Of a DNA stretch of 64,000 nt, positions 1-9,052 are shown one piece after another (position 1 is the stretch's first letter; each line of letters starts with the position of its first letter). A model generated the notes under the pieces. The model ran no database searches and was not told the origin of the DNA. It saw only the letters and a list, made by a program, of their open reading frames with translations. The stretch comes from Prevotella sp. GTDB lineage: Bacteria > Bacteroidota > Bacteroidia > Bacteroidales > Bacteroidaceae. A program made the position numbers and the translations under genes. The stretch lies in contig JAFPZD010000242.1 in NCBI GenBank assembly GCA_017417465.1, positions 1 to 64,000 of the forward strand. The letters are read 5' to 3'.

Positions 1-145
1 AACTATTCAAATTTAGTTTATACAAATCATCCTTTTTCCAACAACGAATTTGACGAATGAAACGAATTGCTGCGCGTTGTAATTCGTTTAATTCGTTTAA
101 TTCGTAGTTTTTATAAAATAATTGTGTTCATCTACTTATTATTAT
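1..145 (-). repeat. 145-bp dispersed repeat, copy A
   Basis: This stretch is nearly identical to the reverse complement of 26501-26642. Both copies hold runs of AATTCGTTTAATTCG type around a central GCGCGTTGT/ACAACGCGC core. Both lie immediately 3' of a stop codon and in the same orientation relative to the gene they follow (the hydrolase gene here, queE in the other copy). The outer boundary is unknown because the window starts inside or at the edge of the element. It has no coding potential and could be a 3'-UTR element or a MITE/REP-like repeat. Confidence 0.85.
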
Positions 146-1867
146 TCAATCTTTTTCGTAAATGTTGACGTGGTTCTCTTTCAGCCAGTTCTCTAAGAAG
201 AACAGGTAGTAGTCGGGCGTGCCGGGCAGCGGGCTCTTCTGCATCGCACGCTTTGCTGTCATCGGCTCTGAGAAGTCGGTGTTCGTTGCCCGTGCCGGGG
301 CTTCCTCTTCAGTGAGGTAAGTGTAGATTTCCGCGATTTCCTCTAACGACAGTCCGCTGTCGTCGGCAATCTGCAGCAGTTCGACAGATGTAAGATTCAG
401 TGGCTTCAGCTTCTCGTCGAGCGATGCGAGCAGGTCGAAGATCCCGCCCAGACCGCCGCCACTGCCGCCGTCACCCGAGCTGGCTAAGCGCTCCTGCACG
501 ATACCTTTCACGTCGATGCCCGCTGCCTCTAACTTCTTGATGATCTGCATCACCGAGAAGTCTTTCACGAGGTCGGAATAGTGGGTGTTCAGCTCGCCGT
601 CGTAGTAGAGCACCGGCAGGGCTGCCAGCGTGGCTGCGAGGTTCAGGTAATAGACGAGGCCTCCCACCGTGACGTGGTCGGTAGAGTTGATGACGAAGTT
701 GGTTTGCAAGTGTGTCTTTTCCGGAATGATGCTTTTATCGAAGAGTGGGCTGCTGTCGCCTAAATCCTCGTAATAATGGTAGGCGAGGAAGTTGGCGAAG
801 GCACGGCAACTGCTGGCTGGCACGATGTTGTCCTTGATGACACTCGTCACATAGTAGTTCTGCAGTGTGTCGGGTTCCCAATCGTTCTCTAAGGCCACCT
901 TCTGCATGGCTTTCTTCAACTTCTTGTAAACAGGTGAATCGGAGCGGTAGAGCGTATCCTTCAAAACTTCTGCGAGGGTCAAGCCCTTGAGTGAATCATT
1001 AGCCTCGGCCGTGGTGTATTTTCCACTTTGGAACCACTCCTCGAAGTTTGAGGCCAGCGGTTCGTTCATCATACTGGGCAGGTCAAGGCCCAGATCGGCG
1101 TGTTTGTTATAAGAGTCGAGAATCATCAGCACTCCGAAAAGGGCGGTGGAGGGGTCGTCTTTCCTCTCAATATAGGTGTTGAAAGCATCCACCATGTCGA
1201 AGGGGAAGCCTCCCACCAGCGTCTTGTCGAAGAATATCTGGTCACTGTAATACATATCGCGCAACTTCTGCGTGGCGATGGCATCGTACCCGCCGGAAGA
1301 ATAGCCGACATTGACCAGGAAGCGCCCCTGGCTGATGCCCCTTTGGTCAAGCAGCTTGCGGGCAGCCAGCAGACAGTCGATGCTGGCCTGGCCGTTGGCT
1401 GTGCCATAGCAGAAGTACTGGCCCTGGCCTTCCGTAATGCCGAAGCCGTAGAAGTCGCTGCACACGACAATGTAGTTGGGGAGCAGAGGGTTGGCTATGG
1501 CTAAGTCCTCGCCCTCGGCATTACCGCGTGTAGGGGCACCGTCGTAACTGAGCTGTGTGAAATGATTGTTGAGCACTATGCCGTCGACGGGTTGCTCGCC
1601 CGAATAGAGGTCGGCGGGAATGGCCACATAGCCGCTCAACTCCACGGGATTGCCTTTAAGGTCTTTCGACGGATAGGCAATGTCGATGCGGTGGATAGGG
1701 CGGCTGTAGAGGTTGATGCCCTGGAAGCCGAAATGCCATACAGTATCGATTTCGTTAATCACGCGCACATCGGTTTCGGTTGTTTGTGCGGTGACGGTGG
1801 TGGTGAAGGCTGTGGCTGCCAATAGTAGCTGAGCAGCAAGCCATTGCTTTGTTGCGTTTCTTCTCAT
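146..1867 (-). CDS. Secreted alpha/beta-hydrolase (lipase/esterase-like)
   Basis: This 573-residue protein has an N-terminal signal peptide ending near AFTTTVTAQ, so it is predicted to be exported. A nucleophile elbow GYSSG lies at residues 188-192 (Ser190). Asp346 (KDNIVP) and His398 (STDHVT) are well placed to complete a Ser-Asp-His triad. The layout resembles secreted lipases and large esterases of the alpha/beta-hydrolase fold; the substrate cannot be read from sequence. A Gly/Ser-rich stretch near residues 470-480 (GDGGSGGGLGG) separates the hydrolase domain from a helical C-terminal part. The protein lacks the Por-like tail seen on its neighbours. It has its own promoter at 1938-2021 with the paired TGCGCA operator and a leader of about 70 nt. 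The fold is fairly certain, the enzymatic role is inferred. Confidence 0.85.
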   Translation of the reverse strand: MRRNATKQWLAAQLLLAATAFTTTVTAQTTETDVRVINEIDTVWHFGFQGINLYSRPIHRIDIAYPSKDLKGNPVELSGYVAIPADLYSGEQPVDGIVLNNHFTQLSYDGAPTRGNAEGEDLAIANPLLPNYIVVCSDFYGFGITEGQGQYFCYGTANGQASIDCLLAARKLLDQRGISQGRFLVNVGYSSGGYDAIATQKLRDMYYSDQIFFDKTLVGGFPFDMVDAFNTYIERKDDPSTALFGVLMILDSYNKHADLGLDLPSMMNEPLASNFEEWFQSGKYTTAEANDSLKGLTLAEVLKDTLYRSDSPVYKKLKKAMQKVALENDWEPDTLQNYYVTSVIKDNIVPASSCRAFANFLAYHYYEDLGDSSPLFDKSIIPEKTHLQTNFVINSTDHVTVGGLVYYLNLAATLAALPVLYYDGELNTHYSDLVKDFSVMQIIKKLEAAGIDVKGIVQERLASSGDGGSGGGLGGIFDLLASLDEKLKPLNLTSVELLQIADDSGLSLEEIAEIYTYLTEEEAPARATNTDFSEPMTAKRAMQKSPLPGTPDYYLFFLENWLKENHVNIYEKD

Positions 1868-1937
1868 GATGTATAAGTGATTTTAATGATGTTGACGCTG
1901 CTGGGCATTGACAGGAATGTCTTGCGTAATTTCTCCG

Positions 1938-2021
1938 CAAAATTACTACTTTTTTTTTAAGATAAAAAAAAGAAATGGCAAAAAAAACAGATTCTCTGCG
2001 CAAAAAAGATTTCTCTGCGCA
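1938..2021 (-). promoter_or_regulatory. Promoter with paired TGCGCA operator (hydrolase gene)
   Basis: Read on the minus strand, a -7 box TAATTTTG lies at 1945-1938, preceded by an A-tract. No TTTG -33 box is found at the usual distance. Two TGCGCA cores (2016-2021 and 1997-2002) lie 19 bp apart, the nearer one 51 bp upstream of the -7 box. The same arrangement occurs at 4223-4307, 20828-20912 and 22937-23022. Confidence 0.7.
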
Positions 2022-2062
2022 GAAAATCTGCTTTTTGTGTCGTTATTTCGACGAACGACAGG

Positions 2063-2692
2063 TTATTTCATAGTAGCACCGCCAATGCCGGCATCGCGGC
2101 CGTTCCAACGGTTCATGATGGTTGCGAAGCTTTCTGCATCAATGCCAAAGCTGGCAATAACGCTCAGGCTGCCGTTAGAGGCGAGTTCTGAACGGTCGTT
2201 GCTATTGCCGCTGATGCGCTTAGCTGTAGAAATGACACAGGGCTGTACCACGCTGACGTCGCTTGTGGGAGTGGCGTAGTCGTTACGGACCACGATGGTG
2301 CCCTTGTAGGAGAACGACTTGCCAGCAGGCACACGCAGTGTGATATTGCGCACGATGATGTTGTCGAGGATAGTCACATAATCAGGTTTGCCGCGATAGG
2401 CGCTGGTGGCGTTCTTATAGATGTCCATAGCATCCTCGCTGATGTTCTGGCTCTGGTCGCCTTCCTTGACATACATGGTCTCGCTCTTGCCATCGGCATC
2501 GGAGTAATCGACCTTCAGCTGCATATAGGGTGCAGAGCAGCGGGGCAGCACAGCCGAAAGGGTTACTTCGTAGGTGTTGCTGCTTGATGATGGTGAGTCG
2601 TCGTCATCGTCATCTCCACATGCGGTAAATACAGTTGTCATGGTGCCGCAGAGAAGGATGGCGGCGAGCATCCACAAGAAATTCTTTTTCAT
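2063..2692 (-). CDS. Surface lipoprotein of unknown function
   Basis: The start is set at the methionine of MKKNFLW, which gives a proper lipoprotein signal ending VFTAC; an upstream in-frame ATG at 2776 would place 28 charged residues before it. The mature protein (209 residues with signal) begins Cys-Gly-Asp6 followed by a Ser-rich linker. An acidic run right after the lipidated cysteine is the kind of signal that sends Bacteroidetes lipoproteins to the cell surface. The rest is rich in beta-strand pattern, with no motif I can name. It lies 113 bp downstream of the Por-tail protein gene on the same strand and is probably cotranscribed with it. Confidence 0.75.
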   Translation of the reverse strand: MKKNFLWMLAAILLCGTMTTVFTACGDDDDDDSPSSSSNTYEVTLSAVLPRCSAPYMQLKVDYSDADGKSETMYVKEGDQSQNISEDAMDIYKNATSAYRGKPDYVTILDNIIVRNITLRVPAGKSFSYKGTIVVRNDYATPTSDVSVVQPCVISTAKRISGNSNDRSELASNGSLSVIASFGIDAESFATIMNRWNGRDAGIGGATMK

Positions 2693-2805
2693 TTTGTTTG
2701 GTTGTTTATAAAATTTGGGTTTCACATTTGCTTCACTTTCAGAAGTAAGAGTCGTAAGGAGTAGAGGACTTCTCAACTCCTTACTCCCCAGCTCCTTACT
2801 CCTTA

Positions 2806-4164
2806 TTATTTATTAATAACCTTCTTTCCGTCTTGTATGTAGATGCCCTTTTCGGGTGCCGTACCGAGTTTGCGACCCTGCAGGTCGAACAACACGCTAC
2901 TTGACGACTTCCTGTCTGCGAACTGACTGTCGCTGATGCCTACCGTATCCTCCGACTTCAACAGAACAGGCGTGAAGTCAGCGGAATACTGCAAATTCCC
3001 GTCGAATTCAACGGTAACACGCACGTATAAATTTATCTGGTTGGCGTCGCCAAAGAGATCGTCGGTCACATTGTCAAAATTCATCACCAGCTGGTCGCTG
3101 CGCAGAAGCGGTTCTACGGCAAGGTTCTGGTCGGCAATCAACAGAGAGTCTTTGAACAATATATCTCCTTTGGCTGTGATTTGATAGCGGATGCGCACAG
3201 TGGGAATCGTGTCAGGGGCAGTGGTATGGATGTACGGATAGCCGTAGTCTAACGAGAGGTAAGCGGTCAGCTCCTTGTCAGTGCCCATCTGGTACTTCTC
3301 TTTATCGATGGTCGCTTTAGCGCGAAGGGTATCGGCAACCTGGAAATGTCTGTTGCGAAGACTCATGTCACCCAGTGCCTCTTTCTCCCAGTCGGTCTTG
3401 ACCTCAAAGAAATACTCGCCGAGGGCGGGTTTCTCCTTGAAGATTTTCAGCGTGTCGATGGCTGCCAGCCGCGGCTGCTTGGAGTTGTCGAGGGTCAAAG
3501 CCATCTCGCCCTTGTCGATTTCTACCCTTTCCTTGCTGTTGGGAGCCTGATACTGGAGTGTCCATTCGGCCTTCTCCTGACCCGTCAGACGTGAATGGTC
3601 GTAGGGATAGCCCGTATTGAACAGTACCTGGCCGTCCAGGTTGCTACCGATCTTCAACGGCTTTATGTCGTTAATGCGCACGCTGGGTTCATCGACCAAG
3701 GTGAGATCGGTGGTTTTCTTAAAGTTCATCCAGGGTATGCCGCGCTCGAATACATATTCGCCGCCCCGCTCCACGAAAGACTTCAGGGATAAAATTAAGA
3801 AGTCGGCATCCTGGTCGGCAATGTATTCCAAGGCAGTACTTGCATCATCTGTTTTTTCTGTCACCAATTCACCGTAGCAGTTCTTCAGCCGGATATACAT
3901 TTCCACATATTCAGGGACGTCGTAACGTTTCTCCGCACGATGGGTGAAGAGGGTGAACTGTGCCATCTGCATACCTGCATGAAGTTCTTTTTTATCCCAA
4001 GGAACAGGCGCGTAGTCCTTATCGACAATGTGCTCAGTGTAGATTGTGTCCATGGAAGCCAGATACTTCATCATGTCGGGGTCAAAGGTTTGTGCATTCA
4101 CCCCTTGGGCAGCGCATAGCGTCAGGGCCATGGCCATTTGTTTGATAGTTCTTTTTTTTATCAT
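2806..4164 (-). CDS. Secreted protein with Por-type C-terminal tail
   Basis: The start at MIKKRT places a signal peptide ending VNAQ directly at the N-terminus; an ATG 48 bp upstream is less likely. The 452-residue product has no recognisable catalytic domain and reads as repeated beta-strand segments typical of a beta-sandwich surface protein. Its last 30 or so residues (VLFDLQGRKL, then KGIYIQDGKKVI) match the type A sorting tails of type IX secretion cargo in Prevotella-like bacteria. Export across the outer membrane by that route is inferred. The promoter at 4223-4307 carries the paired TGCGCA operator shared with three other genes here. The lipoprotein gene at 2063-2692 follows it. Confidence 0.75.
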   Translation of the reverse strand: MIKKRTIKQMAMALTLCAAQGVNAQTFDPDMMKYLASMDTIYTEHIVDKDYAPVPWDKKELHAGMQMAQFTLFTHRAEKRYDVPEYVEMYIRLKNCYGELVTEKTDDASTALEYIADQDADFLILSLKSFVERGGEYVFERGIPWMNFKKTTDLTLVDEPSVRINDIKPLKIGSNLDGQVLFNTGYPYDHSRLTGQEKAEWTLQYQAPNSKERVEIDKGEMALTLDNSKQPRLAAIDTLKIFKEKPALGEYFFEVKTDWEKEALGDMSLRNRHFQVADTLRAKATIDKEKYQMGTDKELTAYLSLDYGYPYIHTTAPDTIPTVRIRYQITAKGDILFKDSLLIADQNLAVEPLLRSDQLVMNFDNVTDDLFGDANQINLYVRVTVEFDGNLQYSADFTPVLLKSEDTVGISDSQFADRKSSSSVLFDLQGRKLGTAPEKGIYIQDGKKVINK

Positions 4165-4222
4165 TTTTTTAATAATTGTGTATGTAACATTACATTTGTG
4201 AGTTTTTTGCACATTTTCTCGG

Positions 4223-4307
4223 CAAAGGTACTACTTTTTTATTATATAATTTGTATGATAGCCGAAAAGCTGTCAGACTTGTTGTGCAGAAATGTTCACT
4301 TTGCGCA
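4223..4307 (-). promoter_or_regulatory. Promoter with paired TGCGCA operator (Por-tail gene)
   Basis: On the minus strand the -7 box TACCTTTG is at 4230-4223, with an A-tract just upstream and no -33 TTTG. Half-site cores are at 4302-4307 (TGCGCA) and 4283-4288 (TGCACA on the coding strand), 19 bp apart. The nearer lies 52 bp from the -7 box. A poly-A plus ACGGCG stretch precedes the distal site. Confidence 0.7.
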
Positions 4308-4390
4308 GAAACGCCGTTTTTTCGCAATATTCTTCCTCCAGTCGCGTTCAAAAAGGGTGCTCTTCTGCAGATCAGACGGCTGTATCAAAC

Positions 4391-4560
4391 CGCGCTGAAC
4401 CGTGTCTAACCCAAACCGCGTTTAACCGTGTTCAACCGTGTCAAACCGTGGCCATTTCAAACCGTGTTCAACCGTGTCAAACCGTGGCCATATCCAACCG
4501 TGGCTAACCCAAACCGTGTTCAACCGTGTCAAACCGTGGCCATTTCCAACCGTAGCTTGC
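4391..4560. repeat. Degenerate AACCGTG repeats
   Basis: A run of imperfect direct repeats built from AACCGTGTTCAACCG and GTCAAACCGTGGCCAT. At least three long copies are seen, with CCAT as the recurring end. The same core (AAACCGTGTTGAACCG) forms the ordered 27-bp array at 35062-35223. There is no believable reading frame. It lies in the roughly 710-bp gene-free gap between the promoter at 4307 and the small gene at 5021. Confidence 0.8.
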
Positions 4561-4748
4561 GGTCACATGGTCACAGCTGTGACCATGTGACCGTGTGACC
4601 CGTTGCCTATACTGACGGAGTAATTATTCAATACGTAAATACTTGTTATTCAGCTTAATAAATAAAATCGAGTTCCTGCCCACTCTCTCTGCGGTCACAT
4701 GGTCACAGCTGTGACCATGTGACCGTGTGACCGTGTGACCGTGTGACC
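4561..4748. repeat. Two perfect 32-bp palindromes with 9-bp repeats
   Basis: The 32 bases 4561-4592 equal their own reverse complement (GGTCACATGGTCACAG followed by its mirror). An exact second copy lies at 4693-4724. Both are followed by GTGTGACC-type 9-bp repeats, the second by several. Between them is AT-rich DNA. From 4749 to 5020 I see only an ACGCAAACGG/ACCCAAACGA type short repeat near 4855-4890 and no gene. Confidence 0.85.
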
Positions 4749-5020
4749 ATGTGTCGATGGAGAAGCCTTTGGCCGAGAGGTGGTGCACAAGTTCCAAACA
4801 GGGAGAGAACCATAGACAAAGAGGGAGAAAGCCGCGCTCAACCCTCGTTTGCCTATACGCAAACGGTTGTGTGCCTATACCCAAACGACCGTGCACCTTT
4901 ACGCAATTTGAAACGCATTCCAGGCCAATGAACCTTCAAAGGGAGTGGTTCAGTCTGCGGTCGCCTTTTCTCGTCAAACCTCCGTGTAGAGGGGTGGGCC
5001 TTCGTTCCGTCATACTCCAA

Positions 5021-5191
5021 CTACTCCTCGTCGTCCCATCCGCCTCGGCGGGAGTTGGCACCACCTTCATCCCAGCCGCCAGGGGGCGTGTCGTCAATGA
5101 ACTTTCCTTGTGTGGTAGTGCCCTGTAGCAGCTGCGCCTGGTGTTGCAGTCGGACGATGTGCAGGGTGGGGGGCTGATACGTTTTTTTCAT
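5021..5191 (-). CDS. Small Prevotella-type protein, 56 residues
   Basis: The 56-codon frame runs from the ATG at 5191 to TAG at 5021. The product begins MKKTYQPPTLHIV, continues with a Gln-rich amphipathic segment (RLQHQAQLLQG) and ends in Gly/Trp/Asp-rich sequence (GGWDEGG, then GGWDDEE). Short proteins of this form, with an MKK-Y-Q-P start and a W-D-acidic end, are common and unnamed in Prevotella. There is no signal peptide. It starts 36 bp after the stop of the GLUG/LRR gene on the same strand, so it is probably the last gene of that operon. The function is unknown. Confidence 0.7.
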   Translation of the reverse strand: MKKTYQPPTLHIVRLQHQAQLLQGTTTQGKFIDDTPPGGWDEGGANSRRGGWDDEE

Positions 5192-5227
5192 TGCTGTATT
5201 TGTTTTTTTAGTGATACGAATCTGTTT

Positions 5228-8200
5228 TTAGCGTACGAACTTGCGACCGTTCTTGATGACGATGCCTTTTGCGTTACCGTTGATGCGGCGACCGCTGAGG
5301 TCGAAGTATTGCTCGGTGCCGTCGCGGTCGATGGTGCGGACGACGGGCTCAATGGCGGTTGTCTCACTGCCTTCGTTGGGGTTGTCGCTGCTGCTGAATA
5401 TCATGGCGAGGCTGCGGGCACTGTTGGGTGTAGTGGCCTGGAAGTAGGCACGGAAGGGACCGACGTAGGCACGCGGCTCGGCGCTGGGCACCTTGTGCCA
5501 CCAGCCGTCGCTCTGCAGGATGTAGGCGGGCTTCTGGGCGTCAAAGAGCGTGGCGTTGGGAATGGTGGCGGTGCTGCCCTTGAACTGGTAGGAGGCGCCG
5601 TCGATGACGGTGGTGCCTGCTGTCTGGTGCTGTGCCACGCTGCCGCCCTGACCGTTGACGTAGGCTTCGCCGCTGCCCACTACTATGTAATAAGGTGTAA
5701 AGGCTGCCATCTGTCCGCCTTGCACCTCGCTGAAGGTGACGGTGGTCACACCCTCTACGTATTCAATCACCGACGGGGCATAGACCTTGGCTTGGCTGTT
5801 CTCTTCGACGTTGAGTGTCCAGGCGAAGGGCAGGCATACGGTGTAGCCCTTGTCTTCGTAGCCCTCGGTCGTGATGTGGGCCCTGAAGGTGCGGTCGTAG
5901 CTGCTGCTGGGGAACGTGAACGCCACCTTCGGGTCGAAGTCCATGCCGTCGGTGAGCACCAGCTCTGTACCCAAGTTGCCGATGACCACGTTCTTCTCGC
6001 TGTTGGCATTATGACTTCTGTTGGCAGGCAGGTAGATGATGGTCTGTTCGGACAGACCAGCGAAGGGGAGCTTAGTATAAATCACACGCTCACGAGCTGT
6101 CGGATTACGTCTCACTGTCACGCCGGCACTGAGCAAGCCTCCCTGCTCCCAGTCATTGCACTGGCTGAAATCAACGTAGCGCAGGTTGTCGCAGCCGATG
6201 AACAGGTCGTTGTAGGAACTGACCATAGTGGAGGGGAAGGTGATGCCTGTCAGCTGGGTGCAGTAGGCGAAAGCGTTGGCATAGACATAACCCACGCCTG
6301 CAGGCACGGTGTAGTCGCCCTTGGTGGTACCCTTCGCGGCACAGACGTAGAGAGAGGTGCCGCTTTTCGAGAAGAGCACACCATCTTCAGCCTTCAGCGC
6401 CGTGTTGCCGGCCGCTACGGTGATGGTGGCCAGACTCGGTAGCTTGCGGAAAGTTGTACTGCTCACAGTCATGCTGCCGCTGCCGATGCTGATGCTGGCG
6501 AGCGACTGACAGGCAGCGAAAGCCTCGTCGCCCAGTCTTGTGATGCTGTTAGGCAGCGAGAGGGAGGTGATACCTGTACCATAGAAAGCCTTGTTGCCGA
6601 TGTATTGCAGACCCTCTGGCAGCGTGACGCTGGTGACGTCGCTGCGCTCACAGAACACTTCGGTGTTAATCTTCGTCACGGGCTTGGTTTCGTCCTTAAT
6701 GATGACGGTAGTGGGTATGGTCACGTTGCCGCCCGCGCCAATATACTCTTTTACATAGTATGATGTTGCCTCGTCGTTGTTCGGATAGAATACGAAGTCA
6801 CCCTCTATCACCGTGGGGTCATCAGTGGTGTATTTACCCAAGCTGGCAGGAATGGGCAGATTGTTCTTTACAGTGAAATAGAACCAGTTGTCGCCCAGGT
6901 CCGACTGCATGCCGTCTTGGGTGGCGATGGTGGCGGGGCAGTTGGTCTCCGTCACGCTGGCAACGCTGCCACGGCCGGCGACCAAGGGAAGCCTTGTGTT
7001 GTTCTGATCGGTGGCATAGCAGCGGGTGACGGTCAGCGTGCCGTTGGTGCCGCCGATGAGTCCTGCCTTCAGTTCGCCCTGGGTGGAGCGGGTGATGGTG
7101 GCCACGCAGCCGCAGTCGGTGATAGCGCCGCGCAGCACGTTGCCGCAGATGCCGCCAGCCCATGCCGCATCGTTAGTGTTGGCATAGGCAGTGGTGACGG
7201 AGCCATTGAAGTAGCAGCGCTCGATGGTGGCGTAGGCTATATTCTTGTCGTCGGCCACGCGTCCGCCGATGCCGCCCACGCTGCCCAAGCCTGTGACGGA
7301 GCTGTTCTCCACCAGCACGTCGCTGATGTAGCAGGGGCTGAAGACAGCGGTGCCGAAGAGCACGCCCACATGGTTCTCTCCGATGATGGTGGCACCGTCT
7401 ATACGGACGTTGTGGACGTAGGCGTTCATAAGAGCACCGAACAGGCCCACGTTGTCATTCGTAGAAGTGATGCTCAGGTTGCTGATGGTGTGGCTCTGGC
7501 CGTTGAACTCGCCCATAAAGGGATGGTCGGTAATGCCGATGGTAGGCATGAGGACGCCCGTCATGTCGATGTCGGCACCCAGTCGCACCACGCGGCCCTC
7601 GTAGGTGCAAATGCCGTTGTTGACCTCTTCGGCCAGCGCCACGAGTTCTTTGGCTGTGGTGATGACCTTGTCGCTGGCGTAGTCCGACTGCAGCTGCGGC
7701 CATAGGTTCTCCATCTTCTTGAACCTGGAGTCCGATCCCATATCGAGAGAGCGCATGTCCGCAGCGGTCTTGTCTTCAGCTATCGTTTTGCCTGCAGCAG
7801 TACCCTCTAAAGTTTTTACGGGAGCAAGTGTACAGAATTCGGTGTCGTAGTAGTTGTTTGACACGGGAAACACTTCTACGGTAGAGATGCCATAAACGAC
7901 AGCAGCCTTGTGGTCGGTGTTGCCGTCAACAGTGGCATGAATCATATTGTTCTTTATCGTATAAAACCGATACCCAGACGAAGAGTAATCGGTACCCAAT
8001 GTTCCGATGGCACCGCCCACTATATCATCACCGCTGACGGAGCAGTTCAATACAAGATTATCTTGGCAATTGATCTGAGACTGTTTGGAATAAGAGTCAT
8101 TACTAAATTTTACTGACCAATCGGTCCCAAGCAAGGCACCGGCATATTCATCCTCACCACGGACAGTGGTGTTGATGACGCGGTTCCTTTCAATGTTTGC

Positions 8201-9052
8201 AAGCGTTGCCTTGCCAATAATGCCGCCTGCTATATCATCGGTTGTGGATATAGTGCAATTCATGATTAGACAATCAATGCACTGTACTCTTTGCTCATTG
8301 TCAACGATGACAGCTTTACCATTCTTATAGTATTTTCCGTCAACGTCGGGATCTTCAGTCGCAAATCCGATGATGCCGCCAACGCCGGTCGCAGCGCCAG
8401 TTACAGAACAGTCGATGACGCGTATGCCTTCAAATTTACAGCCTTTATAAACACGCATATTTGTATTCTCATCTGTGTACCAGTCCGGGGAGGCTTTCCC
8501 ACAGATGATGCCGGCATAGGTGTTTTCACTCAAAAGGCCGGAACCATCGCCTATGACATGATAGTTACGCACGACCAGGTCTTTGATATACCCGCCTTTA
8601 AGAACCTTAAAAAGGCCTTGGTAATAGCCTTGGGTATAGGATGATTGCAAGGCATAGCCGTTGCGGATGGTGTGGCCATGGCCGTCGAACGTAGCCTGAA
8701 TACCATAGATATTACTACGCGTGATGGAGAAATAATAGCCGTTGAGGTCTATGTCGCACAGCAGGTGTACGTTCGTACTACGGAGTTTCTTATCGGAATC
8801 TTTTTCGTGCATTTCCCGAGCATACCGGGCCAGCTGCGCAGCGTTGCGGATTTCGATTTCGCCGGCGCTGTTGATGGTGTAGTTCTGCATCGACTGTCCG
8901 TCCCACTGGCTGTAGCCGTCGATGGTGATGTTGGCACCGTTCTGCCCGAACGAGGCGTTCAGGGTCCATTCGTCGATGTCATACAGTTCACGCTGTGCTG
9001 CTGCCGGCAGCGTCATCATCGCCAGAAGCAGGAGTAGGGTGTTGTATTTCAT
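5228..9052 (-). CDS. GLUG/leucine-rich-repeat (BspA-like) surface protein, paralogue 1
   Basis: The start at MKYNTLL gives a signal peptide ending PAAAQ; MARKGRMKY 18 bp upstream is a possible alternative. The 1274-residue product has two blocks of GLUG-type glycine motifs (AGALLG, VGLFGALMN, VGGIGGRV, AGGICGNV). These are followed by BspA-type leucine-rich repeats (LPEGLQYIGNKAF, LPNSITRLGDEAF) near the middle and a C-terminal beta region. It ends in a Por-like tail (YFDLSGRRINGN, then KGIVIKNGRKF). This is the layout of adhesin-like cell-surface proteins. It is a close paralogue of the gene at 9141-13124 directly upstream. The central and C-terminal parts are nearly the same, while the N-terminal GLUG block has diverged. 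It is probably part of the operon that starts at 20757. An adhesive or glycan-binding role is inferred from the family. Confidence 0.85.
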   Translation of the reverse strand: MKYNTLLLLLAMMTLPAAAQRELYDIDEWTLNASFGQNGANITIDGYSQWDGQSMQNYTINSAGEIEIRNAAQLARYAREMHEKDSDKKLRSTNVHLLCDIDLNGYYFSITRSNIYGIQATFDGHGHTIRNGYALQSSYTQGYYQGLFKVLKGGYIKDLVVRNYHVIGDGSGLLSENTYAGIICGKASPDWYTDENTNMRVYKGCKFEGIRVIDCSVTGAATGVGGIIGFATEDPDVDGKYYKNGKAVIVDNEQRVQCIDCLIMNCTISTTDDIAGGIIGKATLANIERNRVINTTVRGEDEYAGALLGTDWSVKFSNDSYSKQSQINCQDNLVLNCSVSGDDIVGGAIGTLGTDYSSSGYRFYTIKNNMIHATVDGNTDHKAAVVYGISTVEVFPVSNNYYDTEFCTLAPVKTLEGTAAGKTIAEDKTAADMRSLDMGSDSRFKKMENLWPQLQSDYASDKVITTAKELVALAEEVNNGICTYEGRVVRLGADIDMTGVLMPTIGITDHPFMGEFNGQSHTISNLSITSTNDNVGLFGALMNAYVHNVRIDGATIIGENHVGVLFGTAVFSPCYISDVLVENSSVTGLGSVGGIGGRVADDKNIAYATIERCYFNGSVTTAYANTNDAAWAGGICGNVLRGAITDCGCVATITRSTQGELKAGLIGGTNGTLTVTRCYATDQNNTRLPLVAGRGSVASVTETNCPATIATQDGMQSDLGDNWFYFTVKNNLPIPASLGKYTTDDPTVIEGDFVFYPNNDEATSYYVKEYIGAGGNVTIPTTVIIKDETKPVTKINTEVFCERSDVTSVTLPEGLQYIGNKAFYGTGITSLSLPNSITRLGDEAFAACQSLASISIGSGSMTVSSTTFRKLPSLATITVAAGNTALKAEDGVLFSKSGTSLYVCAAKGTTKGDYTVPAGVGYVYANAFAYCTQLTGITFPSTMVSSYNDLFIGCDNLRYVDFSQCNDWEQGGLLSAGVTVRRNPTARERVIYTKLPFAGLSEQTIIYLPANRSHNANSEKNVVIGNLGTELVLTDGMDFDPKVAFTFPSSSYDRTFRAHITTEGYEDKGYTVCLPFAWTLNVEENSQAKVYAPSVIEYVEGVTTVTFSEVQGGQMAAFTPYYIVVGSGEAYVNGQGGSVAQHQTAGTTVIDGASYQFKGSTATIPNATLFDAQKPAYILQSDGWWHKVPSAEPRAYVGPFRAYFQATTPNSARSLAMIFSSSDNPNEGSETTAIEPVVRTIDRDGTEQYFDLSGRRINGNAKGIVIKNGRKFVR

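Noticed and set aside
4751-5128. Plus-strand frame of 125 codons
   Set aside because: No promoter, no signal or family, and it overlaps the better supported small gene on the minus strand at 5021-5191.
5141-6442. Long plus-strand frame of 433 codons opposite the GLUG/LRR gene
   Set aside because: It is the antisense of a well-supported secreted protein gene and has no promoter or family. The same goes for 8922-10133, 16870-18285 and 6917-7705.
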